From NCBI RefSeq assembly GCF_041690465.1, contig NZ_JAWLHG010000012.1:62001-126000 (forward strand): DNA of 64,000 bases, read 5' to 3'. The translations under genes and the position numbers were made by a program. This DNA is from Falsiroseomonas sp041690465. GTDB taxonomy: Bacteria; Pseudomonadota; Alphaproteobacteria; Acetobacterales; Acetobacteraceae. A model generated the notes under the pieces. That model saw only the letters and a list, made by a program, of their open reading frames with translations, did no database searches and was not told the origin of the DNA. Below, piece after piece: positions 50,981 through 59,984 of this stretch (the first letter of the stretch is position 1; each line of letters begins with the position of its first letter).

Positions 50981-52390
50981 ATGGATGCGATCCTCGACGC
51001 CTCGCCGCGCGATCGGGCCGCCTCCGCCTGGCGGGCGGAGGCGCGGGCGATGCTCGTGCTCGCCTGGCCGCTGGTGCTCACCAACCTCTCGCAATTCGCG
51101 CTGACGCTGACCGACACCGTCTTCCTCGGCCGGCTCGGCACGACGGAGCTGGCGGCGGCGACGCTCGGGATGAACCTGTTCTTCGCCGCGCTCGCCCCCT
51201 GCTTCGGCCTGGCGATGGCGGCGGCGCCGATGGCGGCGCAGACGCGCGGCCGCGGGCGCGGCTTCGTGCGCGGCATGCGGCGGGACGTGCGCGCGGCCTT
51301 CTGGGCGGTGGCGGCGGTCACGCTGCCGACCTGGGTGCTGCTCTGGCATGCGGAAGGGGTGCTGCTGCTGCTCGGGCAGCAGCCGGGCCTGGCGGCGCTG
51401 GCGGGCGACTACGTCCGCGCCTTGATGTGGGGCATGCCCTGCTTCTGCGGCTTCATCGCGCTGCGCGGCTTCCTGGCGGCGGAGCAGCGGCCGGGCACGG
51501 CGCTGATCGTCGCCTTCGGCGGCGTGGTGCTCAACGTGCCGCTGAACCTCTGGCTGATCCATGGCGGGCTGGGCCTGCCGGGCTACGGCGTGGTCGGGGC
51601 GGGGATCGCCTCCTCGCTCTGCAACCTGGCGATGCTCGCGGGGCTGCTGGCGCTGATCGCGCGTGACCGGCATCTGCGGCGCTTCCACATCCTTGGCCGC
51701 TTCTGGCGCTTCGATGCGGCGCGGCTGAAGGAGGCGGCGGTGATCGGCCTGCCGATCGCCGGCGCCATGGCGCTGGAGATCGCCACCTTCGCCTTCGCCG
51801 CCATCGCCATGGGCTGGCTCGGCGCGGTGGCGGTGGCCTCGCACGCCATCGCCGTGCAGGTGGCCTCGATGACCTTCATGGTGCCGATGGGGCTCGGCCA
51901 GGCGGCGACGGCGCGCGTCGGGCTGGCGACCGGCGCCGGCGACAGCCGGGCGGCGGCGCGCGCGGGCTGGGTGGCGATCGCACTCGGGGCGGGGTTCATG
52001 GCGGTTTCGGCGGCGGTGCTGATCGGGTTCGGCGCGGTGATCGTCTGGGCCTTCCTGCATTCCGCCAATCCCGGCGCGGCCGAGACCGCCAGGCTGGCCG
52101 CGACGCTGCTGGTGCTGGCGGGCCTGTTCCAGCTGGCGGACGGCGTGCAGGCGGTGGCCGCGGGGGCGCTGCGCGGGCTGAAGGACACCGCCGTGCCGAT
52201 GCTGCTCGCCGGCTTCGGTTATTGGGTGGCGGGGCTGCCGCTTGGCCTGATGCTGGCCTTCCCGGGCGGCTTCGGGGCGCCGGGCCTGTGGGTCGGGCTG
52301 GCGGTGGGGCTTTTCCTCGTCGCGGGATTGATGCTGCATCGCTGGGTGCGGCTTTCCGCGCCGCGCCGAGGGACGGTGCGGCGGCGCTGA
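50981..52390 (+). CDS. norM: MATE family efflux transporter
   Basis: A 469-residue inner-membrane protein with about 12 hydrophobic helices in two MatE halves. MATE landmarks are WPLVLTNLSQFALTLTDTVF near the N-terminus, LRGFLAAEQRPG and GLPIAGAMALEIATFAFAAI. It exports cationic drugs or metabolites in exchange for H+ or Na+. A thioesterase gene follows after 11 bases and then an asparaginase-like gene, all on the same strand. The specific substrate is unknown, and the symbol reflects the general family only. Confidence 0.87.
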   Translation: MDAILDASPRDRAASAWRAEARAMLVLAWPLVLTNLSQFALTLTDTVFLGRLGTTELAAATLGMNLFFAALAPCFGLAMAAAPMAAQTRGRGRGFVRGMRRDVRAAFWAVAAVTLPTWVLLWHAEGVLLLLGQQPGLAALAGDYVRALMWGMPCFCGFIALRGFLAAEQRPGTALIVAFGGVVLNVPLNLWLIHGGLGLPGYGVVGAGIASSLCNLAMLAGLLALIARDRHLRRFHILGRFWRFDAARLKEAAVIGLPIAGAMALEIATFAFAAIAMGWLGAVAVASHAIAVQVASMTFMVPMGLGQAATARVGLATGAGDSRAAARAGWVAIALGAGFMAVSAAVLIGFGAVIVWAFLHSANPGAAETARLAATLLVLAGLFQLADGVQAVAAGALRGLKDTAVPMLLAGFGYWVAGLPLGLMLAFPGGFGAPGLWVGLAVGLFLVAGLMLHRWVRLSAPRRGTVRRR

Positions 52391-52401
52391 AGGGAGCGGT
52401 C

Positions 52402-52839
52402 ATGGGCGTGTGGAAGCGGGCGGCGACGCCCGACGAGGTCAATGCAAGGCTGTCGGCGGCCGGCGCTTCCGCCGTATTCGGGATCCGCGTCACGGCGATC
52501 CTGCCCGATTCGGTGCGGGCCGAGATGACCATCGGGCCGCAGCACCTGCAGCCACATGGCATCGTGCATGGCGGGGTCAGCGTCGTGCTCTCCGAGACGC
52601 TCGGCACGCTCGCCTGCATCCTGGCGCTGCCGGAGGGGCAGCACGCCGTCGGCATCGAGGTGAACGCCAACCACCTGGCGGTGATGCGCCCCGGCGAGAC
52701 GGTGACGGCCGAGTGCCGCCCGCTCCACACCGGCCGCCGCACCCAGGTCTGGCAGACCGAGATCCGCCGCGCGGATGGCAGGCTGGCCTGCGTCTCCCGC
52801 CTGACCTGCGCCGTGCTCGAGGGCGACGAACCGGGATGA
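52402..52839 (+). CDS. PaaI family hotdog-fold thioesterase
   Basis: The 145-residue hotdog protein has the PaaI/YbgC-like catalytic turn PHGIVHGGVSVVLSETLGT (split at GGVS; Glu/Asp of the active site in the SETLGT part), VGIEVNANHLAVMRPGETV and the C-terminal GRLACVSRLTCAVL strand. It hydrolyses acyl-CoA or aryl-CoA esters; the substrate is unknown. AGGGAG precedes the ATG, which lies 11 bases past the MATE stop, so the two genes are probably co-transcribed. Confidence 0.9.
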   Translation: MGVWKRAATPDEVNARLSAAGASAVFGIRVTAILPDSVRAEMTIGPQHLQPHGIVHGGVSVVLSETLGTLACILALPEGQHAVGIEVNANHLAVMRPGETVTAECRPLHTGRRTQVWQTEIRRADGRLACVSRLTCAVLEGDEPG

Positions 52840-52852
52840 TGGGGGAAGCAGG

Positions 52853-53854
52853 ATGAGCAAGCCCAAGATCGCCGTGATCGGCACCGGCGGCACCATCGCC
52901 AGCCAGGGCAGCGGCCCGCTGGACACGCAGGACTACGCCTCTTCCGGCCGGCCGATCCTGACGGCGGAGGAACTCGTTGCCGGCGTGCCGGCGCTGGCCG
53001 AAGTGGCGGAGGTCGTGCCGGTGCCCTTCGCCAACATCCCCTCCACCGCCATCGGCTGGGCGGAGTGGCAGGCGCTGCTGGCCAGCATCGCCGCCACGCG
53101 CGCCGCGCATCCCGACCTGGCGGGCATCGTGGTCACCCATGGCACGGCGACGCTGGAGGAGACTGCCTACTTCCTCTCGCTGACCATGCCGAACGAGTTG
53201 CCCATCGTGGTGACCGGCGCGCAGCGGCCCTTCACCGGTCTTTCCTCCGACGGGCCGATGAACCTGGTGGCGGCGGTGCGGGTGGCGGGTGATCCGCAGT
53301 CGCGCGGGCTCGGCGCGCTGGTGGTGCTGAACGAGGAGATCCATGCGGCGCGAGAGGTCACCAAGACCTCCACCGGCCGGCTGCAGACCTTCCGCAGCCC
53401 CGATGTCGGCGCGCTCGGCCATGTGGATGCCGACCGGATCAGCCTCTGGCGGCGCCCGACGCGCCTGCTGCCGGCGGGCGAGCGCTTCGACATCGCGGGG
53501 ATCGCGACGCCGCCGCGGGTGGACGTGACCTATTCGGTCGCGGGTGCCGATGGCGTGGCGGTGCGCGCGTTCCTCGGCGCCGGCGCGCAGGGGATCGTCG
53601 CAGCCTGCTTCGCGCCGGGCTTCACCACGCCGGCCGAGCGCGAGGCACTGGCCGAGGCGATGGCGGCGGGCTGCGTCGTGGTGCTGTCCTCGCGTGCCGG
53701 TTCGGGGCGCACCTTCCCGGCGAAGCGCTACGCGGCGCAGGGGTTCCTGAACGCAGACAACCTGAACCCGCAGAAGGCGCGGGTGCTGCTGATGCTGGCG
53801 CTGACGCGCACGAAGGACCGCGCGGTGATTGCGGAGTTGTTCGCGCGCGCATGA
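52853..53854 (+). CDS. Asparaginase-like protein with substituted catalytic residues
   Basis: A 333-residue type II asparaginase-family enzyme. The nucleophile Thr is present (GTGGTIAS, Thr 14), but the second motif reads THGTATLEET where Asp normally follows Thr (Asp to Ala 99), and the position of the triad Lys aligns with Pro 148 (VAGDPQS). Other blocks (VTGAQRPFTGLSSDGPMNL, TKTSTGRLQTFRS, NPQKARVLLMLALT) are canonical. It lacks an obvious signal peptide. Loss of two of three triad residues argues for a changed substrate or poor activity. GGGGGAAGCAGG precedes the ATG; it lies in one operon with MATE and thioesterase genes. Confidence 0.87.
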   Translation: MSKPKIAVIGTGGTIASQGSGPLDTQDYASSGRPILTAEELVAGVPALAEVAEVVPVPFANIPSTAIGWAEWQALLASIAATRAAHPDLAGIVVTHGTATLEETAYFLSLTMPNELPIVVTGAQRPFTGLSSDGPMNLVAAVRVAGDPQSRGLGALVVLNEEIHAAREVTKTSTGRLQTFRSPDVGALGHVDADRISLWRRPTRLLPAGERFDIAGIATPPRVDVTYSVAGADGVAVRAFLGAGAQGIVAACFAPGFTTPAEREALAEAMAAGCVVVLSSRAGSGRTFPAKRYAAQGFLNADNLNPQKARVLLMLALTRTKDRAVIAELFARA

Positions 53855-53860
53855 CCTCGC

Positions 53861-54622
53861 TCAGCACTCGGCGCTCTCCGCCCGTTCCGTCCCGGTGACT
53901 TCCAGCACCAGCTTGCGGCGCATGGCGTCGGCAAAGTCGGACAGGCCGGCCGCCTCGAGCGCGAAGGCGCCCGGGCCGCCGATGACCGCGGCGCGGTAAT
54001 ACGCCAGTACCGTGTCGGGCCGCGCGATGCCGGTCTCGTTCCGGGGGCCGCCCTCGATCGCCAGCCCGTTCAGTGTCACGCCTTTGGCAACCGCCAGGTC
54101 CCGCGCCTTCTCTACGGGCTCGCCGTTGTTGTTCGGGCCGTCGCCGCAGATGTCGATGACCCGGCGCGTTGCCGCCCAGGGCGTATCCTCCAGGACGCGG
54201 AGGGAGAAGGCGATCCCGCGGGAGATCGCGGTGCCGCGCCGCGACGATGCCGCAGGGAGCGGCCGGCGGAGCAGCGCTGCTGCCCACGCCTCGGACTCGG
54301 CGGCGGATGCGATGCGCGCCCAGGGCAGCAACAGGCGCTGGAAGGTGAGGCCCGACCACTCGACATAGGCCACGCCGATCGCGGCGTGCGGACCGGTCGC
54401 GATGCCTCGCAGCACGAGCGGGTCGGTCAGCGCGGCGCAGTAGCCCTGCCGCTGGAGCACCATCTCATCCTCGCTGATCGAGCTCGACACGTCCGTGGCG
54501 AGCACGAGCGAGAGATCGACTTCGGCATGCTCCGCCGAAGATGTCGCCAGGTGCTGCGGGCCAGCATCGGCCGTCCGGGTCGGCCAGATCGCGGCCGCAG
54601 CGAAAAGGGCACGCCTGCGCAT
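53861..54622 (-). CDS. DUF1194 secreted protein (vWA-like)
   Basis: A 253-residue DUF1194 protein with a signal peptide (ALFAAAAIWPTRTADA). The vWA/MIDAS-type motif is SLVLATDVSSSISEDEM, followed by GIAFSLRVLEDTPW, VIDICGDGPNNNGEPVEKA and LAIEGGP. Family members are exported and of unknown role. GGGAGGGA lies 5 bases before the ATG. The stop lies 7 bases from the asparaginase stop (convergent). No neighbouring gene explains its function. Confidence 0.9.
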   Translation of the reverse strand: MRRRALFAAAAIWPTRTADAGPQHLATSSAEHAEVDLSLVLATDVSSSISEDEMVLQRQGYCAALTDPLVLRGIATGPHAAIGVAYVEWSGLTFQRLLLPWARIASAAESEAWAAALLRRPLPAASSRRGTAISRGIAFSLRVLEDTPWAATRRVIDICGDGPNNNGEPVEKARDLAVAKGVTLNGLAIEGGPRNETGIARPDTVLAYYRAAVIGGPGAFALEAAGLSDFADAMRRKLVLEVTGTERAESAEC

Positions 54623-54823
54623 GCATCCCTCCCCAGCCCGGCAGCGGGAAGAAAGGATTACGGCAAGACGGCGGCCTGCGGCGATTCACGTCGCTGCGCG
54701 GTGTGGACTTCGCTGTGGCCGCGGAGGAGTGGTGCCCGCGGCGTCAACGCCCGGTCGCCATCCTCAACGCTATCTTCCCGACAGGCTCGCCGAGGCGTCA
54801 CGCTTGAGCAACGACACGGTCGC

Positions 54824-55702
54824 TCAGCAGCCGCCGGGCAGCGGCTCCAGTTCCAGCAGCTTGCCCTCCACCGAGAATTCGCCGAAATCCATCACCAGGC
54901 CTTCGGCGATGCCGTTCTCGAAATAACGCAGCCCGACCTCGTAGTCCGGCTGGCTGGCGCCGCCGGTGGCGGCACCCCGCTCGAAGAAGGCGATGCGCAT
55001 GCCGCCCGAGGCCTGTTCGGCCAGCAGAGGGAAACGCGCCGGCGCCGCGGCCGGGGTCCAGCTGGAGATGATGGTGGTGGTGTCCTGCGCGCCCTCGTCA
55101 GAGGTGCCGTCGAACAGCGGCGCCTGGAACAGCCGGCGCCCGGCCCGCGCCGTCTCCACCGACAGCACGGTGTGGCGCATCGGCAGGATGGTGCCGGCCG
55201 GCAGCGCTTCCTCGCGCCCGGCGGGCTCCTCGTAGCGCACCCGGCCAGAGCCGTCGGGGTTCAGCGTCGCCTCGCCGGAGATCCGCTGGCTGACCGCGCC
55301 CTCGGCGGACTGCGTCAGGGAGAAGCGCAGCCGCGAATTGTCCTTCGCCTCCCAGGTCGCGTAGTCGGAGACGGTCTCGATCTCCTGCCCGTCCCGATCG
55401 ATGATGGTCATCGTCATGCGCTGGCGGGTGGCCCAGCCCTCGCAGGCGTCCAGCACGTCGAACACCATGGCGCCGCGCACCGAGCTGATGCCGGAGTTGC
55501 GCGCCTCCCCCATGTCGAGCCGGTAGGCGGCGCGGTGCGAGGCCATGCGCGCGATGCCGGCGGCGATCGCCTGGCCGCTCACGCCGTGCTGGGCGGCGAT
55601 GGCGGCCGCGGCGGGCGCCTGCGCGGCGGCCGGGGCGGCGAGCAGCGCCAGCCCGGCGGCGGCGCCGAGCAGCCTACGGGCGAAGCGTGGTGCGTGCGGC
55701 AT
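54824..55702 (-). CDS. eipB: EipB family cell-envelope integrity protein (DUF1849)
   Basis: A 292-residue periplasmic protein with a signal peptide ending at APAAAQA. The DUF1849 core is visible: AHRAAYRLDMG-like text (ASHRAAYRLDMGE), VRGAMVFDVLDACEGWATRQR, SDYATWEAKDNSRLRFSL and a C-terminal EVGLRYFENGIAEGLVMDFG in two halves. In Brucella EipB maintains the envelope under stress and forms a spiral beta-barrel. The Cys of CEGW and the last Cys (LPGGC) are present, as expected for the stabilising disulfide. It lies 32 bases downstream of aspS on the same strand. Confidence 0.92.
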   Translation of the reverse strand: MPHAPRFARRLLGAAAGLALLAAPAAAQAPAAAAIAAQHGVSGQAIAAGIARMASHRAAYRLDMGEARNSGISSVRGAMVFDVLDACEGWATRQRMTMTIIDRDGQEIETVSDYATWEAKDNSRLRFSLTQSAEGAVSQRISGEATLNPDGSGRVRYEEPAGREEALPAGTILPMRHTVLSVETARAGRRLFQAPLFDGTSDEGAQDTTTIISSWTPAAAPARFPLLAEQASGGMRIAFFERGAATGGASQPDYEVGLRYFENGIAEGLVMDFGEFSVEGKLLELEPLPGGC

Positions 55703-55734
55703 GGCAGCTCCTTGGCGGGGCGTTCGGGCGAGAA

Positions 55735-57549
55735 TTAGGAAGCCTTCGGCCCGGCGGCACCCTTGGGGGGCGGAAGATCCAGCTTTATCGACAGTTCCTT
55801 GAGGCGCGCCGGCTCCACCGGGGCAGGCGCCCCCATCATCAGGTCTTCAGCCTGTTGATTCATGGGGAACAATATCACTTCGCGAATATTCGGTTCGTCG
55901 GCGAGGAGCATGACGATGCGGTCGATGCCGGGGGCGGAGCCGCCATGGGGCGGGGCGCCGTAGCGGAAGGCGTTCAGCATGCCGCCGAAGCGCTGCTCGA
56001 CGACCTCGGCCGAATAGCCAGCGATCTCGAAGGCCTTGATCATGATGTCCGGGCGATGATTGCGGATGGCGCCGGACGACAGCTCGATGCCGTTGCAGAC
56101 GATGTCGTACTGGTAGGCCTTGATGGAGAGCGGATCCATCGTGTTCAGCGCCTCCAGCTCGCCCTGCGGCATGCTGAAGGGGTTGTGGCTGAAATCGACC
56201 TGCCCGGTCTCCTCGTTCAGCTCGTACATCGGGAAGTCGGTGACCCAGCAGAAGCGGTAGGCGTCCCGCTCGATGAGACCGAGCTCATTCCCGAGGCGGG
56301 TGCGGGCCTGGCCGGCGAGCTTGGCGGCCTCGTCCTTCTTCCCCGCCGCGAAGAAGACGGCGTCGCCGTCCTTCAGGCCGCAGGCGACCTTGATGGCGCT
56401 GACGCGGTCCGATTCCAGGTTCTTGGCGATCGGGCCGGCGGCCTCGCCATTCGTGAAGGTGATGTAGCCGAGGCCGCCGGCACCCTGCTCGCGGGCCCAT
56501 TCGTTCATCTTGTCGAAGAAGCTGCGCGGGTTGCCGCCGGCACCCGGCGCGGGGATGGCGCGCACGACGCCGCCCGAGGCGGCGATCTTCGCGAACAGGC
56601 CGAAGCTGCCGCCGGCGAAGTGCTGCGTCACGTCGGCAATGCGGATCGGGTTGCGGAGGTCGGGCTTGTCGGAGCCGAACTCCAGCATCGCCTGGTCGAA
56701 GGGGATGCGCGGGAAGGGCGCGGGCGTCACCGCGCGCTTCGTCCCCGAAAAGTCGGAAAATTCCTCGAAGACGCCGGCCAGCACCGGCTCGATGGCGGCG
56801 AAGACGTCTTCCTGGGTGACGAAGCTCATCTCGAAGTCGAGCTGGTAGAACTCGCCCGGACTGCGGTCCGCCCGGCTGGCTTCGTCGCGGAAGCAGGGGG
56901 CGATCTGGAAGTAGCGGTCGAAGCCGGCGACCATGCAGAGCTGCTTGAACTGCTGCGGCGCCTGCGGCAGCGCATAGAACTTGCCGGGATGCATGCGCGC
57001 GGGCACCAGGAAGTCCCGCGCGCCCTCGGGGCTGCTCGCCGTCAGGATCGGGGTCTGGAACTCGGTGAAGCCCTGCTCGATCATCCGCCGGCGGATCGAG
57101 GCGATCACCGCGCTGCGCAGGATCAGGTTGCGGTGCTGCTTCTCGCGCCGCAGGTCGATGAAGCGGTAGCGGAGCCGCAAATCCTCGGGGAATTCCTGCT
57201 CGCCGGCCACCTGGATCGGCAGCACCTCGGCCGCGGATTGCACCGCCACCTCGGCCACGCGGAGCTCGATCTCGCCGGTCGGCAACTTCGGGTTGATGGT
57301 GGACCCCTCGCGCGGGACCACCTGGCCGGTCACCGTCACCACGCTCTCGGCGCGGGCGGCGTCCAGCGTCGCGAAGGCCGGGCTGCCGTGGGCGACGACG
57401 CATTGGGTGAGGCCGTAATGGTCGCGCAGGTCCACGAACAGCAGCCCGCCATGGTCGCGCTTGCGGTGCACCCAGCCGGAAAGCCGGACGGTCTTGCCGG
57501 CATCGGCGGCGCGGAGCGCGCCGCAGGTGTGCGTGCGGTAGGCGTGCAT
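55735..57549 (-). CDS. aspS: Aspartyl-tRNA synthetase (predicted non-discriminating)
   Basis: A 604-residue bacterial-type class IIb synthetase. OB domain: SGWVHRKRDHGGLLFVDLRD. Class II motifs: FIDLRREKQ, FRDEASRADRSPGEFYQLD and GAPPHGGSAPGIDRIVML. The bacterial GAD insertion lies at about 290-420. The HGG in the anticodon-binding loop (His 33) is the residue found in non-discriminating enzymes such as that of Pseudomonas aeruginosa, where discriminating E. coli-type enzymes have Leu. It would then charge tRNA-Asn with Asp for amidation by GatCAB. EipB lies downstream in the same direction. Confidence 0.95.
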   Translation of the reverse strand: MHAYRTHTCGALRAADAGKTVRLSGWVHRKRDHGGLLFVDLRDHYGLTQCVVAHGSPAFATLDAARAESVVTVTGQVVPREGSTINPKLPTGEIELRVAEVAVQSAAEVLPIQVAGEQEFPEDLRLRYRFIDLRREKQHRNLILRSAVIASIRRRMIEQGFTEFQTPILTASSPEGARDFLVPARMHPGKFYALPQAPQQFKQLCMVAGFDRYFQIAPCFRDEASRADRSPGEFYQLDFEMSFVTQEDVFAAIEPVLAGVFEEFSDFSGTKRAVTPAPFPRIPFDQAMLEFGSDKPDLRNPIRIADVTQHFAGGSFGLFAKIAASGGVVRAIPAPGAGGNPRSFFDKMNEWAREQGAGGLGYITFTNGEAAGPIAKNLESDRVSAIKVACGLKDGDAVFFAAGKKDEAAKLAGQARTRLGNELGLIERDAYRFCWVTDFPMYELNEETGQVDFSHNPFSMPQGELEALNTMDPLSIKAYQYDIVCNGIELSSGAIRNHRPDIMIKAFEIAGYSAEVVEQRFGGMLNAFRYGAPPHGGSAPGIDRIVMLLADEPNIREVILFPMNQQAEDLMMGAPAPVEPARLKELSIKLDLPPPKGAAGPKAS

Positions 57550-57667
57550 GTTCGGGTCCGGGGTGCCTGAAGGATGGGCGAAACCGCACCACCCCGGGCG
57601 GGAAGTCAAGAGTTTGGGGATGGTGGGCGGCTTCCCGCCGGGGATGGCGAAGGCTAAACCCGACCTC

Positions 57668-58852
57668 ATGAGCCGCCGCCAGCCGGCCGGCGCCGCAAGC
57701 GCGCCCGCCCTGATCACCGACACCGCCAGCCTCGCCGCGCTGTGCGAACGCCTCCGCCAGGAGAGCTTCGTGACGGTGGACACCGAGTTCATGCGCGAAC
57801 GCACCTATTGGCCGGAGCTCTGCGTCGTGCAGCTGGCGGGCGACAAGGAGGTGGCGGTGGTGGACGCGCTCGCGCCGGGGCTCGACCTCGGCCCGCTCGG
57901 CGCCCTGCTGGCCGACGAGGCGGTGCCGAAGGTGTTCCACGCGGCCCGGCAGGACGTGGAGATCTTCCTGCTGCGCTTCGGCGCCGTGCCGACGCCGCTG
58001 TATGACACGCAGATCGCCGCCATGGTGGCCGGCTTCGGCGACCAGGTGAGCTATGACGCGCTGGCCCGCGCGCTGGCCAATGCCAGCATCGACAAGGCGC
58101 ACCGCTTCTCTGACTGGGCGGCGCGGCCGCTGAGCCCGGCGCAGATCGCCTATGCCGCGGCCGACGTGACGCATCTGCGCGACATCTATCGCGGCCTGAC
58201 CGCCCGGCTGGAACGCGACGGGCGCGCCAAATGGGTGGCGGAGGAGATGGCGGCGCTGGCCGAGCCCGCGACCTATCGCGCCGACCCCGAGACGCAGTGG
58301 GAGCGGCTGCGGCCGCGCAGCCACAACCGCCGCTTCCTCGGCGCGCTGCGCGCCGCCGCCGCCTGGCGGGAGCGGGAGGCGCAGCGCGTCAACATTCCCC
58401 GCCAGCGCCTGGTGAAGGACGAGACGCTGCTGGAGATCGCCGCCACCGCGCCCGAGACGCCGGCCGACCTGGCCCGCGCGCGGGGCATCTCGGAGGGCTT
58501 CGCCAAGGGCAAGTCCGGCGCCAGCCTGCTGGCGGCGCTGGCCGAGGCCAAGGCCTTGCCGGAGGAGGCGCTGCCCGAAGTGCCGCGCGACCGCGCCGGC
58601 CCCGCGCCCTCCCCTGCCCTGGTGGCGCTGCTGAAGGTGCTGCTGGCGGCGCAGAGCGAGGCGCACCACGTGGCGCCCCGCCTGCTGGCCAGTTCCGAGG
58701 AGCTGGAGCGCCTGGCCGCCGGCGAGGAGGACCTTCCGGCGCTGCATGGCTGGCGGCGCGAGGTGTTCGGCGAGCAGGCGCTGGCGCTGAAGGCCGGGCG
58801 GGTGGCGCTGGGGGTGGAAGGGCGCAGGGTGAAGGTGATTGGGGCGGGGTAG
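57668..58852 (+). CDS. rnd: Ribonuclease D
   Basis: A 394-residue DEDDy exonuclease: VTVDTEFMRERTYWPELC (DxE), VFHAARQDVEIFLL (second Asp), and the third block ALARALANASIDKAHRFSDW, YAAADVTHLRDIY (Tyr/Asp). The HRDC domains follow, with HNRRFLGALRAAAAWRE and NIPRQRLVKDETLLEIA. It trims tRNA 3' ends. The ATG used is MSRRQPAG; earlier in-frame starts (57548, 57644) overlap the aspS start region. It is divergent from aspS. Confidence 0.93.
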   Translation: MSRRQPAGAASAPALITDTASLAALCERLRQESFVTVDTEFMRERTYWPELCVVQLAGDKEVAVVDALAPGLDLGPLGALLADEAVPKVFHAARQDVEIFLLRFGAVPTPLYDTQIAAMVAGFGDQVSYDALARALANASIDKAHRFSDWAARPLSPAQIAYAAADVTHLRDIYRGLTARLERDGRAKWVAEEMAALAEPATYRADPETQWERLRPRSHNRRFLGALRAAAAWREREAQRVNIPRQRLVKDETLLEIAATAPETPADLARARGISEGFAKGKSGASLLAALAEAKALPEEALPEVPRDRAGPAPSPALVALLKVLLAAQSEAHHVAPRLLASSEELERLAAGEEDLPALHGWRREVFGEQALALKAGRVALGVEGRRVKVIGAG

Positions 58853-58980
58853 CGCGGGGCGCGGAACGCGTTCGGAGCGGCCGGCCGCGACCCGGAGCGG
58901 GCCTTCGCTCCGGGGGCATCCCATAGGGAGAGCGCTCGCCGAAGCATGCCCCGCGCCGGACGCTTGGCATGCTCGCGGCG

Positions 58981-59493
58981 CTACTGCGGCGAGGCGCGCC
59001 GCCACACCGTGTGCAGGATTACGCCGCTCGGAGTCCGCGGGTTGCTGAACGCCAAGTCGGTCCGCGTCATTGTCGTGATAATGCGCCGTTGCGGGGCGCC
59101 CCCCATCAGGTTCGTATAGGTGCTGCCCTCGATCGTCAGCGTGAGCTCCCGCGCCGTCTCGTTGACGGTGTAGCTGCCATAGTAGGCAATCGACTCGCGG
59201 ACCACCGCCATCGCCTCCTCCGGCGTCGCGCGGGCGCGGTCATTGGCGGCCAGCCGCGGCACGGTCGCCGAGGACTGGAACAGCGAGAACCGGCCATCGG
59301 GCGTGAAGATCATGATACCCTTCGGGCTCGCGCCGAAGGGCTCGCCGCGGGCCCCATCGTCGGCCTGGCTGACCACCGACACGAAGGACCAGGCGCCGAC
59401 GATGCCGTCCCTGACCGATGTCGTCTGTGCCCGCGCGTCGAGCGGCAGGAAGGCGGCGACGAGCAGCAGGGTGGCAAGGCGGAGGTGGAACAC
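58981..59493 (-). CDS. Exported lipocalin-like domain protein
   Basis: A 170-residue product that starts with a GTG behind GGAGGATC and a signal peptide (RLATLLLVAAFLPLDARA). The mature part is a Lipocalin_5-type beta barrel: GIVGAWSFVSVVSQADDGA, GIMIFTPDGRFSLFQSS, MAVVRESIAYYGSYTVNETA (each in parts) and RRIITTMTRTDLAFSNP. This family is common in soil bacteria and its ligand is unknown. Downstream of the gene (on its 5' side) lies an IS-derived element. Confidence 0.78.
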   Translation of the reverse strand: MFHLRLATLLLVAAFLPLDARAQTTSVRDGIVGAWSFVSVVSQADDGARGEPFGASPKGIMIFTPDGRFSLFQSSATVPRLAANDRARATPEEAMAVVRESIAYYGSYTVNETARELTLTIEGSTYTNLMGGAPQRRIITTMTRTDLAFSNPRTPSGVILHTVWRRASPQ

Positions 59494-59984
59494 GGCGGCG
59501 ATCCTCCGGGGGCGGCACGCGCGGCTGTGGTTCCAGCCTGCGATGGCCGCGGCCAGCAGATGGACGGCGTCTCGGGCAACGTGTCGCATGAGTGCGTCTC
59601 CATGTCGGCCGGGCCAGCCCCGTGCCGCGCCCGGCAGACTGGCGGTCGGGGCCGGCGGGCGCTGTGCTGAAGCGCACACCGCCGCTGCCCAGGAAGGACC
59701 GAAGATCCGCAACGACGCGGCACGCGGCAGCTCGCGCGGCGACGCGGCCGGATCAGGTTCGTGGAGAGGGTGACGCGCATTCCGGGCTAGGAGCCTGTCC
59801 GAGAAAGCAGATTCGCGACAAAGGGCGACACAACCTTGCTCCTATAGCGCCTGTGAAAGTGAAAGCGGATACCGATGATAGCCTTCGTGTATCAAAATTG
59901 CTGACTGCGGTGTGGGCGAGGAATACTCGGACAGGCTCCTAGCATGCGGTCGGCGATCACCGGCAAGATGGATGAGGTGATCGG
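59494..59984. other. Gap between lipocalin-like and ABC binding-protein genes
   Basis: Of the 491 bases, 59791-59938 is the short inverted-repeat element described separately. The part 59494-59790 holds no gene I can support; a minus-strand extension of the lipocalin-like frame runs into it but lacks a better start. The last 42 bases hold GGATGAGGTGATCGG just before the ABC gene start. Confidence 0.6.
59791..59938. mobile_element. 148-bp MITE-like element with 13-bp TIRs and CTAG target duplication
   Basis: The ends GAGCCTGTCCGAG (59791-59803) and CTCGGACAGGCTC (59926-59938) are perfect 13-base terminal inverted repeats. CTAG flanks both sides (59787-59790 and 59939-59942), the target duplication of IS5-family elements that insert at CTAG. 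The interior is of about half G+C, much lower than the flanks, and has no coding capacity. It is probably an internally deleted IS5-type copy moved in trans. A weak promoter-like pair, TTGCTG (59898-59903) and AATACT (59922-59927), points outward to the next gene. Confidence 0.85.
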
